Positions 18,541-26,852 of a stretch of DNA of 64,000 nt are shown piece by piece (the stretch's first letter is position 1; each line of letters opens with the position of its first letter). This DNA comes from Vibrio sp. SNU_ST1 (GTDB lineage Bacteria; Pseudomonadota; Gammaproteobacteria; Enterobacterales; Vibrionaceae): assembly GCF_030563405.1 (NCBI RefSeq), contig NZ_CP130749.1, positions 248,001 through 312,000 of the forward strand. Reading direction: 5' to 3'. The position numbers were made by a program, and so were the translations under genes. The notes under the pieces are model-generated. The model saw nothing but the letters and a program-made list of their open reading frames with translations, did no database searches and was not told the DNA's origin.

Positions 18541-20262
18541 TTAAACACGCTTTAGCATATCAAAGATACTCCTAGACAACCCAAATAAGCAGCTCTCCTG
18601 CACATCTAAAGTGATGTTACTTCGGTAGTACGGGCTTAAATCGACGCCCATTCCCACTCCATGAATCTCAATACCGTTTTTGGTGGACTCACGCTCAATC
18701 ACTTGTTTGAGGTGGTTATCCAAATAGAACTGATCATTGGCTGTGCTGGTGGCAGTATCCATCGGACAGCCGTCTGAGAACACGATTAAAACCTTTCTTT
18801 GTGCACTGTGCTGTTGCAAGCGCTGGCTAGCGAACTGCACCGCTTCGCCATCAATCCCTTCTTTAAAGATGTCTGCTTTACGAAGGCTAGCAATGCCAAG
18901 GCGAGAGCGTCTCCAATGTGTATCAAAATCTTTAAATACGATATGTCTCACTTCGTTTAAGCGGCCTGGGTGTTTTGGCTGACCTTGCTTGAGCCACTGC
19001 CGATAAACCTTACCACCGTTCCAGTTATTGGTGGTGAAGCCAATAATCTCAAAAGGAATGTTGGCGAGTCCAATGGATTTGAGAATCGTATCCATCAACA
19101 AACTTAGCTTGTGACTGTGTTTTTGCATAGAACCTGAGCAGTCCATCAAAAATGTGATGGCACATTGATGAGATACACCAATGTCAGGCTGATAAAAGAC
19201 AGCACGATCCATCGGCGATGTGATGAGCTTGGTGATGGTGGTGGCGTTGACGATACCTTCTTCTAAATGATCCTGACGTCGGTTCTTTTGTGGCGTAGCA
19301 ACAAAGCTAGTGAGCATAGCGGCTAAACGGCGAGTGTTTACTTGTCTCGCCATGATGTCATCGGTGAGCTTTTGTCTAAGCTCGAGTAACAGGGCGCGCC
19401 TGACGAGCTTATCTGCGGCGACCACTTGATCAAATTCTGAATTAAAGACCTGATAATTGGCGCCCGACAGTTCAAACGCCTTACTACTACCCGTAATGTC
19501 GGTATCGACCTCTTCATCTTGAATGTCGCCATCAACGATAAGGGCAAGCTGCGCGAGGATCTTGATATCTTCTTCAACCGTAGGTGTCGGCGAGTTATTA
19601 CTCTCCTGTTCTTGGTTGATGAGCTCTTGTGCCAAAGAGGCCAGTTCATTGGCGCAGTGAGCAAATCGTTGTTGGTCGGCTCGATGCTCCTTCAAGCGCT
19701 TCAGGCTGCTTCCGAAAATAGGCACGATGCCCGCACGAGTTGATTCAATGGTTTCCGCAATTGGTTCCGAAACGGGAACACCGGTTAAGCGGGTGTGGAT
19801 GACCTGCATCAGTGTGAACAGTAACATCCCAATTCGAGATTCAGTAAAGCCATTCTGATGATATTGGTCGCTCCAATAAACAAAGTTGAACAGAATGCTC
19901 TTAGTCACGCCTTTTAGGTAAGACGGGACTTGCGATTCAATTCGTATTTGTTCGCAGAAATCATATAACAGACGCTCAACTTCGTTTTTAGGTCGTAGTG
20001 AATAGTGAAGATTTGTGTCGGAAAGCAAGAGTCGTAATGCAGATGAATCGATCTTGCCTTGCATCGAAAGCTTGCTGTTTTTCAACTCATGGCGAGAAAC
20101 AAAGGTGAGATCGTTAGTATGTGCAGACTGATAATAACAGGGGCTATTGCCTTTATAGAGACGCTCTCCACGATAATTCAGGCTCAATTCACCACTGATC
20201 GCTCTAGCGACAGACACGCCAAGATCGAGGATCTTTTTCTGCTGAGAAGAAACATTGGCCAT
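18541..20262 (-). CDS. CobT-like von Willebrand factor A protein
   Basis: A 573-residue protein resembling CobT, the VWA-domain subunit of aerobic cobaltochelatase. Residues 1-240 match the N-terminal CobT region with helices; 240-262 is acidic (DGDIQDEEVDTD); the C-terminal part is a VWA domain whose MIDAS motif is D374-C-S376-G-S378, followed by FSDGCPMDTATS. CobT works with CobS as an AAA+/VWA chaperone that drives metal insertion by CobN. Here the CobS-like gene is immediately upstream (3-bp gap), but no cobN or other cobalamin gene is in the window. The pair is divergent from xsc. A role in maturing a metal- or cofactor-dependent enzyme of the taurine pathway is inference. Confidence 0.85.
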   Translation of the reverse strand: MANVSSQQKKILDLGVSVARAISGELSLNYRGERLYKGNSPCYYQSAHTNDLTFVSRHELKNSKLSMQGKIDSSALRLLLSDTNLHYSLRPKNEVERLLYDFCEQIRIESQVPSYLKGVTKSILFNFVYWSDQYHQNGFTESRIGMLLFTLMQVIHTRLTGVPVSEPIAETIESTRAGIVPIFGSSLKRLKEHRADQQRFAHCANELASLAQELINQEQESNNSPTPTVEEDIKILAQLALIVDGDIQDEEVDTDITGSSKAFELSGANYQVFNSEFDQVVAADKLVRRALLLELRQKLTDDIMARQVNTRRLAAMLTSFVATPQKNRRQDHLEEGIVNATTITKLITSPMDRAVFYQPDIGVSHQCAITFLMDCSGSMQKHSHKLSLLMDTILKSIGLANIPFEIIGFTTNNWNGGKVYRQWLKQGQPKHPGRLNEVRHIVFKDFDTHWRRSRLGIASLRKADIFKEGIDGEAVQFASQRLQQHSAQRKVLIVFSDGCPMDTATSTANDQFYLDNHLKQVIERESTKNGIEIHGVGMGVDLSPYYRSNITLDVQESCLFGLSRSIFDMLKRV

Positions 20263-20265
20263 GGT

Positions 20266-21249
20266 TTACGACTCCGACTGCGCATAACTTTGAGTATGCG
20301 TTTCTAGAGTCTCACCAAAGCAGCGGAAGTAATATTCGCTCACTAGCTCTTTCTCTTCATCTTCACAACGGTTTAGGAATGAAAGCCTAAATGCAGTCGC
20401 TACGTTATCGAATATACGGATGTTTTCAGCCCATGTGATCACGGTCCTCGGGGACATTACCGTCGACAGATCGCCTGCTCTAAAACCATTTCGAGTTAAA
20501 CCAGCGGTTGCGATCATTTTCTCTACTAACTGCTGACCACTTTCACTGTTCAGTTCTGGGCGCTTTGATAACACGATCTTAGTTTCATGTTGTGGATCTA
20601 AATAGTTAAGCGTGGCGATGATGTTCCATCGGTCAAGCTGACTATGGTTAAGTACTTGAGTTCCGGAATATAAACCCGAGAAGTTACCCAAACCAAGCGT
20701 GTTACAGGTAGCAAATAGGCGAAAAGAATGGTGAGGAGTGATCACTCGGTTTTGCTCTAAAGAGGTGTATTTACCGTCTTGCTCTAAGAGTTGTTGAATC
20801 ACAAACATCACATCTGGTCGTCCTGCATCGTATTCGTCTAAAACTAGAGCGATGGGTTGTTGGATGCTTTGCGGAAGAATGCCTTCTTTAAACTCTGTCA
20901 CCTGCATTCCATCTTTAATGACGATGCTGTCTTTTCCTATGAAATCCAAGCGACTTAAGTGTCCGTCTAGGTTGATCCTCAAGCATGGCCAGTTCAATCT
21001 CGCGGCGATTTGTTCAATGTGAGAAGACTTGCCCGTTCCGTGTGTACCTTGTATCAGCGTGCGTCGATTGGAGGCGAACCCCGCCAATATAGCTAGTGTT
21101 ACTTCGGGGTCAAAACAGTAATTAGGATCGACTTTAGGAACATATTCGCCCACATGTTCAAATGCCATCACGGTTAGGTTGCTGTCGATCCCAAAGCGTT
21201 CTCTCACACTTACCGGTTGCGTTGGTATCAATTCCGCCTCTTTCATCAT
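20266..21249 (-). CDS. CobS-like AAA+ ATPase (MoxR type)
   Basis: A 327-residue AAA+ ATPase closely patterned on CobS of the aerobic cobaltochelatase. It has the N-terminal VSVRERFGIDSNL stretch, Walker A GTHGTGKS (68-75), Walker B with the CobS-specific LVLDEYDAGRPDVMFV (Asp138-Glu139), sensor region LFATCNTLGLG and the arginine-containing MSPRTVITWAENI near the C-terminus. The start at 21249 is chosen because a strong GAGGG site lies just before it; a start at 21273 lacks this. CobS normally forms a hexameric ring that binds CobT. The two genes form a minus-strand operon with a 3-bp gap, divergent from xsc across a 262-bp regulatory region. Confidence 0.9.
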   Translation of the reverse strand: MMKEAELIPTQPVSVRERFGIDSNLTVMAFEHVGEYVPKVDPNYCFDPEVTLAILAGFASNRRTLIQGTHGTGKSSHIEQIAARLNWPCLRINLDGHLSRLDFIGKDSIVIKDGMQVTEFKEGILPQSIQQPIALVLDEYDAGRPDVMFVIQQLLEQDGKYTSLEQNRVITPHHSFRLFATCNTLGLGNFSGLYSGTQVLNHSQLDRWNIIATLNYLDPQHETKIVLSKRPELNSESGQQLVEKMIATAGLTRNGFRAGDLSTVMSPRTVITWAENIRIFDNVATAFRLSFLNRCEDEEKELVSEYYFRCFGETLETHTQSYAQSES

Positions 21250-21385
21250 ATTTCCCTCTATATAGCTCATCACTTGTCGCTGCTATCGCGATATGTCATC
21301 GATTATTAACAGCTCCTCTTAAGTTAATGGCACTTTTTGTACGAAAAACTACCAATAATGTGATCCAGTTTTATTAATTAGAATG

Positions 21386-21398
21386 AATTGTTCCAATT
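21386..21398. promoter_or_regulatory. Palindromic candidate operator upstream of xsc
   Basis: A perfect palindrome, aattg-ttc-caatt, sits just upstream of the xsc -35 box. The core aattgttcc is also found, inverted, before pta (16544-16552). Position and recurrence suggest a regulator site, perhaps for the IclR protein. Confidence 0.4.
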
Positions 21399-21410
21399 TA
21401 ATATAAAAAG

Positions 21411-21439
21411 TTGACGCGCAAAAATTCTACTACTAATGT
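21411..21439 (+). promoter_or_regulatory. Sigma-70-type promoter of xsc
   Basis: A -35 box ttgacg (21411-21416) and a -10 box taatgt (21434-21439) are separated by 17 bp, about 70 bp before the xsc start. The match is good at both boxes and the spacing is ideal. Confidence 0.6.
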
Positions 21440-21511
21440 GAAATTGAATTCGAAAAAGAGACAATTTATTCCGAAAAATGAAATTTTGGTTAACTCAAGG
21501 AGAATGGAAGA

Positions 21512-23323
21512 ATGAGTGAGCAAGAAAAACGTACGGTTGTTTCCGGCACAGTAACAATGACACCATCAGAAGCGTTCGTTGAAACTATGGTTGCTAATGA
21601 TGTTACCGATATGTTCGGCATCATGGGGTCAGCATTTATGGACGCAATGGATATCTTTGCTCCTGCTGGCATTCGATTGGTCCCAGTGGTACACGAGCAA
21701 GGTGCTGCTCACATGGCAGATGGTTACTCTCGTGTATCTGGTCGCCATGGTGTGGTTATCGGGCAGAATGGCCCGGGTATCAGTAACTGTGTAACAGCGA
21801 TTGCAGCCGCGTTTTGGGCACACAGCCCGGTCGTGATTGTGACGCCAGAAACAGGTACCAAAACAATGGGCTTAGGTGGTTTCCAAGAGTGTAACCAGCT
21901 TCCAATGTTCCAAGAGTTTACTAAGTATCAAGGACACGTAACGCACCCAGATCGTATGGCGGAATACACAGGCCGATGCTTTGACCGCGCAATGAGCGAA
22001 ATGGGTCCGACTCAGCTGAACATTCCACGTGACTACTTCTACGGCGAAACTCAAACCGAGATCCCTAAACCTGCCCGTTTAGACCGCGGTCCAGGTGGTG
22101 AAAAATCTCTGAATGAAGCGGCAGACCTGATTGCTGAAGCGAAATTCCCAGTCATCATTTCTGGTGGCGGCGTGGTAATGGCCGATGCAGTTCAAGAGTG
22201 TGCAGCGTTGGCTGAAAGATTAGGTGCACCCGTTGTGAACAGCTACCTGCACAATGACTCTTTCCCTGCTAGTCACCCATTATGGTGTGGTCCTTTAGGC
22301 TACCAAGGTTCGAAAGCTGCAATGAAGTTGATGGCTCAAGCGGATGTGGTTATCGCTTTGGGTACACGTCTTGGTCCATTTGGTACCTTGCCTCAACATG
22401 GCATGGACTACTGGCCTAAGAACGCGAAAATTATTCAGATTGATGCAGATAACAAGATGCTTGGCCTAGTTAAGAAGATCTCTGTTGGTATCTGTGGCGA
22501 CGCGAAAGCCGCTGCGGTTGCTCTATCTGAAAGGTTGGAAGGCCGTGCACTGTTGTGTGATGACAACAAAGGCGCTCGCCAAGACACAGTCGCAACAGAG
22601 AAAGCACTTTGGGAAAAAGAGCTTGATGAGTGGACACACGAACGTGATTCTTTCAGCTTAGATATGATTGAAGAAAACTCTCACGAGACTCCGTTCTCTG
22701 GCGGTGAATACCTACACCCACGCCAAGTTTTGCGTGAGCTAGAAAAAGCGATGCCTGAAGACGTTATGGTCTCAACGGATATCGGTAACATCAACTCAGT
22801 AGCAAACAGCTACTTACGCTTTGAAAAACCACGTAGCTTCTTTGCTGCAATGAGTTTTGGTAACTGTGGTTACGCGTTCCCGACCATCATTGGTGCGAAA
22901 GCAGCGGCACCTCATCGTCCAGCTATTTCTTATGCTGGCGACGGTGCGTGGGGCATGAGCTTGATGGAAACCATGACATGTGTTCGTCATAACATTCCAG
23001 TGACAGCCGTGGTATTCCACAACCGTCAGTGGGGTGCAGAGAAGAAGAACCAAGTCGACTTCTACAACCGACGCTTTGTTGCTGGTGAATTGGATAATCA
23101 GAGCTTTGCGGAAATCGCACGAGCAATGGGCGCGGAAGGTATCACGGTTGATAAGCTAGAAGATGTAGGTCCAACCTTGCAAAAAGCCATCGACATGCAA
23201 ATGAACGAAGGTAAAACAACCATCATTGAAATCATGTGTACTCAGGAGTTGGGCGACCCGTTCCGTCGAGATGCACTATCAACACCGGTTCGTTTCCTAG
23301 ATAAATACAAAGATTACGTATAA
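21512..23323 (+). CDS. xsc: Sulfoacetaldehyde acetyltransferase
   Basis: Xsc is the thiamine-diphosphate enzyme that converts sulfoacetaldehyde and phosphate to acetyl phosphate and sulfite, the desulfonation step of taurine breakdown. The 603-residue length fits. It has the N-terminal PYR domain (MTPSEAFVETMVANDVTDMF, with the catalytic Glu in VHEQGAAHMADGYSR), a central domain, and a C-terminal PP domain with the metal-binding GDGAWGMSLMET motif. The stretch NRQWGAEKKNQVDFY near the C-terminus is characteristic of Xsc among related acetolactate-synthase-like enzymes. An AAGGAG ribosome binding site precedes the start. It is transcribed alone from a clear promoter, divergent from the CobS/CobT-like pair, with pta 5 kb to the left and the tau genes to the right. 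Confidence 0.95.
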   Translation: MSEQEKRTVVSGTVTMTPSEAFVETMVANDVTDMFGIMGSAFMDAMDIFAPAGIRLVPVVHEQGAAHMADGYSRVSGRHGVVIGQNGPGISNCVTAIAAAFWAHSPVVIVTPETGTKTMGLGGFQECNQLPMFQEFTKYQGHVTHPDRMAEYTGRCFDRAMSEMGPTQLNIPRDYFYGETQTEIPKPARLDRGPGGEKSLNEAADLIAEAKFPVIISGGGVVMADAVQECAALAERLGAPVVNSYLHNDSFPASHPLWCGPLGYQGSKAAMKLMAQADVVIALGTRLGPFGTLPQHGMDYWPKNAKIIQIDADNKMLGLVKKISVGICGDAKAAAVALSERLEGRALLCDDNKGARQDTVATEKALWEKELDEWTHERDSFSLDMIEENSHETPFSGGEYLHPRQVLRELEKAMPEDVMVSTDIGNINSVANSYLRFEKPRSFFAAMSFGNCGYAFPTIIGAKAAAPHRPAISYAGDGAWGMSLMETMTCVRHNIPVTAVVFHNRQWGAEKKNQVDFYNRRFVAGELDNQSFAEIARAMGAEGITVDKLEDVGPTLQKAIDMQMNEGKTTIIEIMCTQELGDPFRRDALSTPVRFLDKYKDYV

Positions 23324-23687
23324 GTCATAGGAAGTTTGTCCGGCCACCGCATTATAAAGAGCGTGGTCGGGCAATATTAACGGGCATTGGAAAAGTGCTT
23401 AAGTGAAGAACGTAAACGCTTAGTTCAATAATTTCTAGTTAAACAGTAGAACACTAATTAAATGTTCATTAGGAACATAAGTGGTTCTAGCTATATACAC
23501 TTTGTCACTCGTTATTATTAATCGATCCTTAACGAATGGATCAACAAATATTACGTTTTTAAGAAGATATATACCTATTATCATTTTGGAAAGTTATAGA
23601 TAACGATGTTAATTGGCTATTGTCTATTGGCTAGCCGTAAATGTTGATATTTGGATTGTTCCGGATTTAAATTAAGTGATTTATTAC
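23324..23687. other. AT-rich intergenic region after xsc
   Basis: A 364-bp gap. At 23339-23374 is an imperfect GC-rich hairpin (gtccggccaccgc / gcgtggtcgggc) without a T run, a weak transcript end for xsc. The rest is AT-rich and probably carries the promoter of the FRG-like gene. A copy of the attgttcc motif lies near 23655. Confidence 0.5.
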
Positions 23688-24503
23688 ATGCATGCTGTGA
23701 AAAATAAATGTTATATAAGTTCAATAGAAGAACTGTATGAAATAATCGATTCGCTCATTGCTGGTTGTAGTGGGAATCGTGGTTTAATTTATAACGTGTG
23801 TGATTATGAAAATAATAACCTGATGCCAAGTTTAGGTCGATCAAATCGAAAGAATATTCGCCGTGTCGAACAAGAACTACTTTCGACCGTGAGAGTTTAT
23901 GGCGGGCATTCGTTGAGTGCACACGAGATAAACGATTGGTTATTGATGTGTTTAGCCAAGAAACAGGGGTTTCCAACCCGTTTACTTGAATGGACAGATA
24001 ACCTGATTAATGCGCTGTGGTCTGTATGTCATAGCCAAAGTAAAGATTGTATCAATATTATTAAACCTATTGATTATCATGAGGTTAGTGTTTTCAACTC
24101 ACCATGTGATCTCAATAGGACTCAGATATTCAATGTGGCTGATTGTGATCAGCAAGAGCAACGAAAAGACAAGTGGTATTCCATTCACCCATTTAAGGAA
24201 GGTGGCAATGATGCCATTCAGCCTTTGTACGATGAGAAAGAATATTCAAACGGTCTAGTGTCCGTTCATATTCTTCCATCAGCGAAAGTAAACCTGATAA
24301 AGGAATTAATCTCCATGAATGTTTTAAATGAACCGACAGAATATATTGAAGAGAAACTGGCTGATTTAAAAAATGAAGCCCATGTAGATAGTAATCAAGC
24401 AATTAATAAAGGTGAGGGTAATATCGAATTACAAGTTAATACTCATGATCGCCAGCTTGAGCAGTATGGCCGAAAGTACCATCAAGATTTTGATTTCGAC
24501 TAA
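23688..24503 (+). CDS. FRG-domain-like protein lacking the FRG tripeptide
   Basis: A 271-residue soluble protein. ATG at 23688 is preferred to the upstream GTG at 23676. It carries the best-conserved block of the FRG domain, in the form QGFPTRLLEWTDN (93-105; usual form GLPTRLLDWT), and the MPSLGR turn (46-51) that follows the signature. The name-giving Phe-Arg-Gly is replaced by Tyr-Asn-Val in GLIYNVCD (32-39). The C-terminal half has no recognised domain. The molecular function of FRG domains is not established to my knowledge, though they occur in accessory and defence-type loci. Base composition is visibly more AT-rich than xsc or tauY on either side, and the gene has wide AT-rich flanks, which suggests later insertion into the taurine region. 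Confidence 0.6.
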   Translation: MHAVKNKCYISSIEELYEIIDSLIAGCSGNRGLIYNVCDYENNNLMPSLGRSNRKNIRRVEQELLSTVRVYGGHSLSAHEINDWLLMCLAKKQGFPTRLLEWTDNLINALWSVCHSQSKDCINIIKPIDYHEVSVFNSPCDLNRTQIFNVADCDQQEQRKDKWYSIHPFKEGGNDAIQPLYDEKEYSNGLVSVHILPSAKVNLIKELISMNVLNEPTEYIEEKLADLKNEAHVDSNQAINKGEGNIELQVNTHDRQLEQYGRKYHQDFDFD

Positions 24504-24767
24504 AGTCTAATATTTTAACCGATTTTATTTAGATCTCATATAAATCTAGTGATTTACAGGATAAATAAATTAGAACATCAATTAAATTATAAAAAGATGA
24601 AATCTGTGAGCTTAAAGATTGTTTATAAAGTAACTCGAAGTTAGAGTGGCTAAGCTTGTTATCAAGTTGTTAAATTTATCGCAGATCTAGTTTAAACACT
24701 CTAATAAAAAGTGGCGCAAAGCTACTGAAATTTAAACCAATAACGAAAACATAAAGGATTCTGGAAT

Positions 24768-25220
24768 ATGAATATGCAAACCAATGCAGCGACATTCGTG
24801 CTGGAAAACCAAGTCGACACCGCCTTTTTACAGTCTTTTAGTGATGCATGGAATAACCATGATATTGAAGCGCTAATGTCGTTTATGACCGAAGACTGTG
24901 TCTTCCACACCGTGGCAGGAGAAGGTGTACTTGGAAACACTATCGAAGGGTACGAAGCCGTTCGCAATAGCTTTGAATTGGTTTGGCAGAACTTTCCAGA
25001 TGCAGCTTGGAGCGACCCTGTCCACTTTGTGTGTGGCGACCGCGCGGTGAGTGAATCAACGTTCTCTGCGACTAACCCTGATGGCACAGTCATCGAAGCT
25101 CGTATGGTTGATGTGTTTACCCTGAAAGATGGAAAAATCAGCGTAAAAAATGCCTTCCGTAAAACAAGACCATTTCTTACTACAAATAAGGTTACTCCTA
25201 ACAACACTCCCAAGAGCTAG
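24768..25220 (+). CDS. tauX: Taurine dehydrogenase small subunit (SnoaL/NTF2-like)
   Basis: A 150-residue protein with the SnoaL/NTF2-like fold pattern: an opening helix FLQSFSDAWNNHDIEALMSF, then TEDCVFHT and further strands ending in VFTLKDGKISVKNAFRK. It lies 48 bp upstream of a large FAD oxidoreductase gene. That arrangement (small NTF2-like protein plus DAO-family flavoprotein, next to a TRAP transporter and xsc) is that of tauXY in Rhodobacter and Paracoccus, where TauXY oxidatively deaminates taurine to sulfoacetaldehyde and passes electrons to a cytochrome c. The assignment rests mostly on gene context; the fold itself is generic. It is the first gene of the rightward tau operon. Confidence 0.72.
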   Translation: MNMQTNAATFVLENQVDTAFLQSFSDAWNNHDIEALMSFMTEDCVFHTVAGEGVLGNTIEGYEAVRNSFELVWQNFPDAAWSDPVHFVCGDRAVSESTFSATNPDGTVIEARMVDVFTLKDGKISVKNAFRKTRPFLTTNKVTPNNTPKS

Positions 25221-25268
25221 ACACGAAACCACAACCCGTTCACGTGTTATGACTAGGAGAGTCGAATT

Positions 25269-26735
25269 ATGAGTTTAGTAATGGAACAACCGGCAGCCGA
25301 TGTGCCGCCAAAGGTGAAAAGCACCCAAGCAAAAGAAAGTACCCAAGCAAAAGATAAATACGATCCAAAATACGATCCACTTAAAGACAAGAGCCCAGGT
25401 CACGGTAAGGAATATGCCCCGACTTATTGGGTAGATACCGCAGGCGCACCTCCTGAAGATGATTGTCCAATCACGTCAGACATGGATGTCGATGTGGCAA
25501 TAATCGGTTCAGGCTACACAGGCCTAAGTACCGCGATACACCTTGCTGAAATGTACGGCATTAAAGCGACTGTGATTGAAGCTAACCGTATGAGTTGGGG
25601 CTGCAGTACCCGAAATGGTGGTCAGGCTCAGTGTGCGTCAGGACGTTTGAAACGCTCTCAGTGGATTGAACGCTGGGGCCTAGAAACGGCGCTCAAAATG
25701 CACCGCGAGTGTGTGGATGGCATGGAAACATTCAAGTCACTGATCAAAGACATCGATTGTGACCCGCAACCGGGTGGTCACCTATATGTGGCTCACCGTC
25801 CAAAAGTGATGGCAACACTTGAGAAAGAAGCCAAGTTGTTGCGTGACACGTTTGATTACGATGCGCAGATCTTAGATGCGGAAACCGTAAAACGTGATTA
25901 CGTTGGTGACCAAGAAGCGGCAGGCGCAATGCATGAGCCAGAGGGCATTGGCATTCATGCAGGGAAATTGGCGTTTGGTTATCTAAGAAAGGCGAGAGCA
26001 CTCGGCGTAAAAGTTCACCCAGCAAGCCCTGTGATGGGATGGGAAACTCGCAACGGTGTGCATTACCTGAAAACACCAGGTGGTGTTGTTAAGGCTCGAT
26101 CTGTCGGTGTTTGTACCGGTGGATACACTAGCCAAGGTTTGCATTCAGAGCTTAAGAATCGCCTATTACCAGTACTTTCTAACTCGATGGTGACGCGTCC
26201 GTTAACTCAAGACGAAATCGCTGCGTGTAACTTCAAAACCAATCAAGTGATTACGGATACTCGAATTCTGCGCCACTACTACCGTTTGTTACCGGATAAC
26301 CGAGTACAGATTGGTACACGCAGTGCCATCAGTGGCAAGAACGCACCCGAAAAGAAATATGAAGACATGTTGAGAGCCGATCTTACTCGAAAGTTCCCGT
26401 CTCTCGATCAGATCAAAATCGACTATTCATGGTGGGGCTGGGTGGATGTCAGTCACGACATGATGCCGAGAATTTATCAGCCGAATCCAAAACAATCCAT
26501 CTTCTACGCGCTGGGTTATGGCGGCAATGGCGTGATGTATTCCGCTCAAGCAGGTAAACGCCTTGCTCAGTGGATAGCAGGTGAAGGTCACAAGCTCGAC
26601 CTACCAATATTTGAATCAAAACTTCCGTTCCCCAACGTGAGGGAAGTGGTGGAATCAGAGATGTTTGCACCGTTTCGAAGAATGGGGCAGCGGTTCCTTT
26701 ATCAGTGGTATTCGTTAAAGGATGAAAGGCTGTAA
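25269..26735 (+). CDS. tauY: Taurine dehydrogenase large subunit (FAD, DAO family)
   Basis: A 488-residue flavoprotein of the D-amino-acid oxidase (DAO) family. The FAD-binding Rossmann motif is DVAIIGSGYTGLSTAIHLAE (about 75-94), followed by SWGCSTRNGGQAQCASGR; the C-terminal FAD contact is LGYGGNGVMYSAQAGK. In sulfonate degraders TauY oxidises taurine to sulfoacetaldehyde and ammonia together with TauX. The first 65 residues are an unusual hydrophilic, lysine-rich leader with a direct repeat (STQAKE, STQAKD) and YDPKYDPLKDKS; it is not a signal peptide. An AGGAG site precedes the start. It is 48 bp after tauX and about 120 bp before the TRAP genes. Other DAO-family amine dehydrogenases look similar, so the substrate comes from context. 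Confidence 0.8.
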   Translation: MSLVMEQPAADVPPKVKSTQAKESTQAKDKYDPKYDPLKDKSPGHGKEYAPTYWVDTAGAPPEDDCPITSDMDVDVAIIGSGYTGLSTAIHLAEMYGIKATVIEANRMSWGCSTRNGGQAQCASGRLKRSQWIERWGLETALKMHRECVDGMETFKSLIKDIDCDPQPGGHLYVAHRPKVMATLEKEAKLLRDTFDYDAQILDAETVKRDYVGDQEAAGAMHEPEGIGIHAGKLAFGYLRKARALGVKVHPASPVMGWETRNGVHYLKTPGGVVKARSVGVCTGGYTSQGLHSELKNRLLPVLSNSMVTRPLTQDEIAACNFKTNQVITDTRILRHYYRLLPDNRVQIGTRSAISGKNAPEKKYEDMLRADLTRKFPSLDQIKIDYSWWGWVDVSHDMMPRIYQPNPKQSIFYALGYGGNGVMYSAQAGKRLAQWIAGEGHKLDLPIFESKLPFPNVREVVESEMFAPFRRMGQRFLYQWYSLKDERL

Positions 26736-26852
26736 CTACCCGAACATTGTTTCCAAAATAGGGAAATAGAACTACGACCAGGAAAGTTGTACCAGGTCAC
26801 CTTGTGAGCAAAGTACAGGCAGGAAGTCTGTATGATAGGAAAGGTTAAGACT

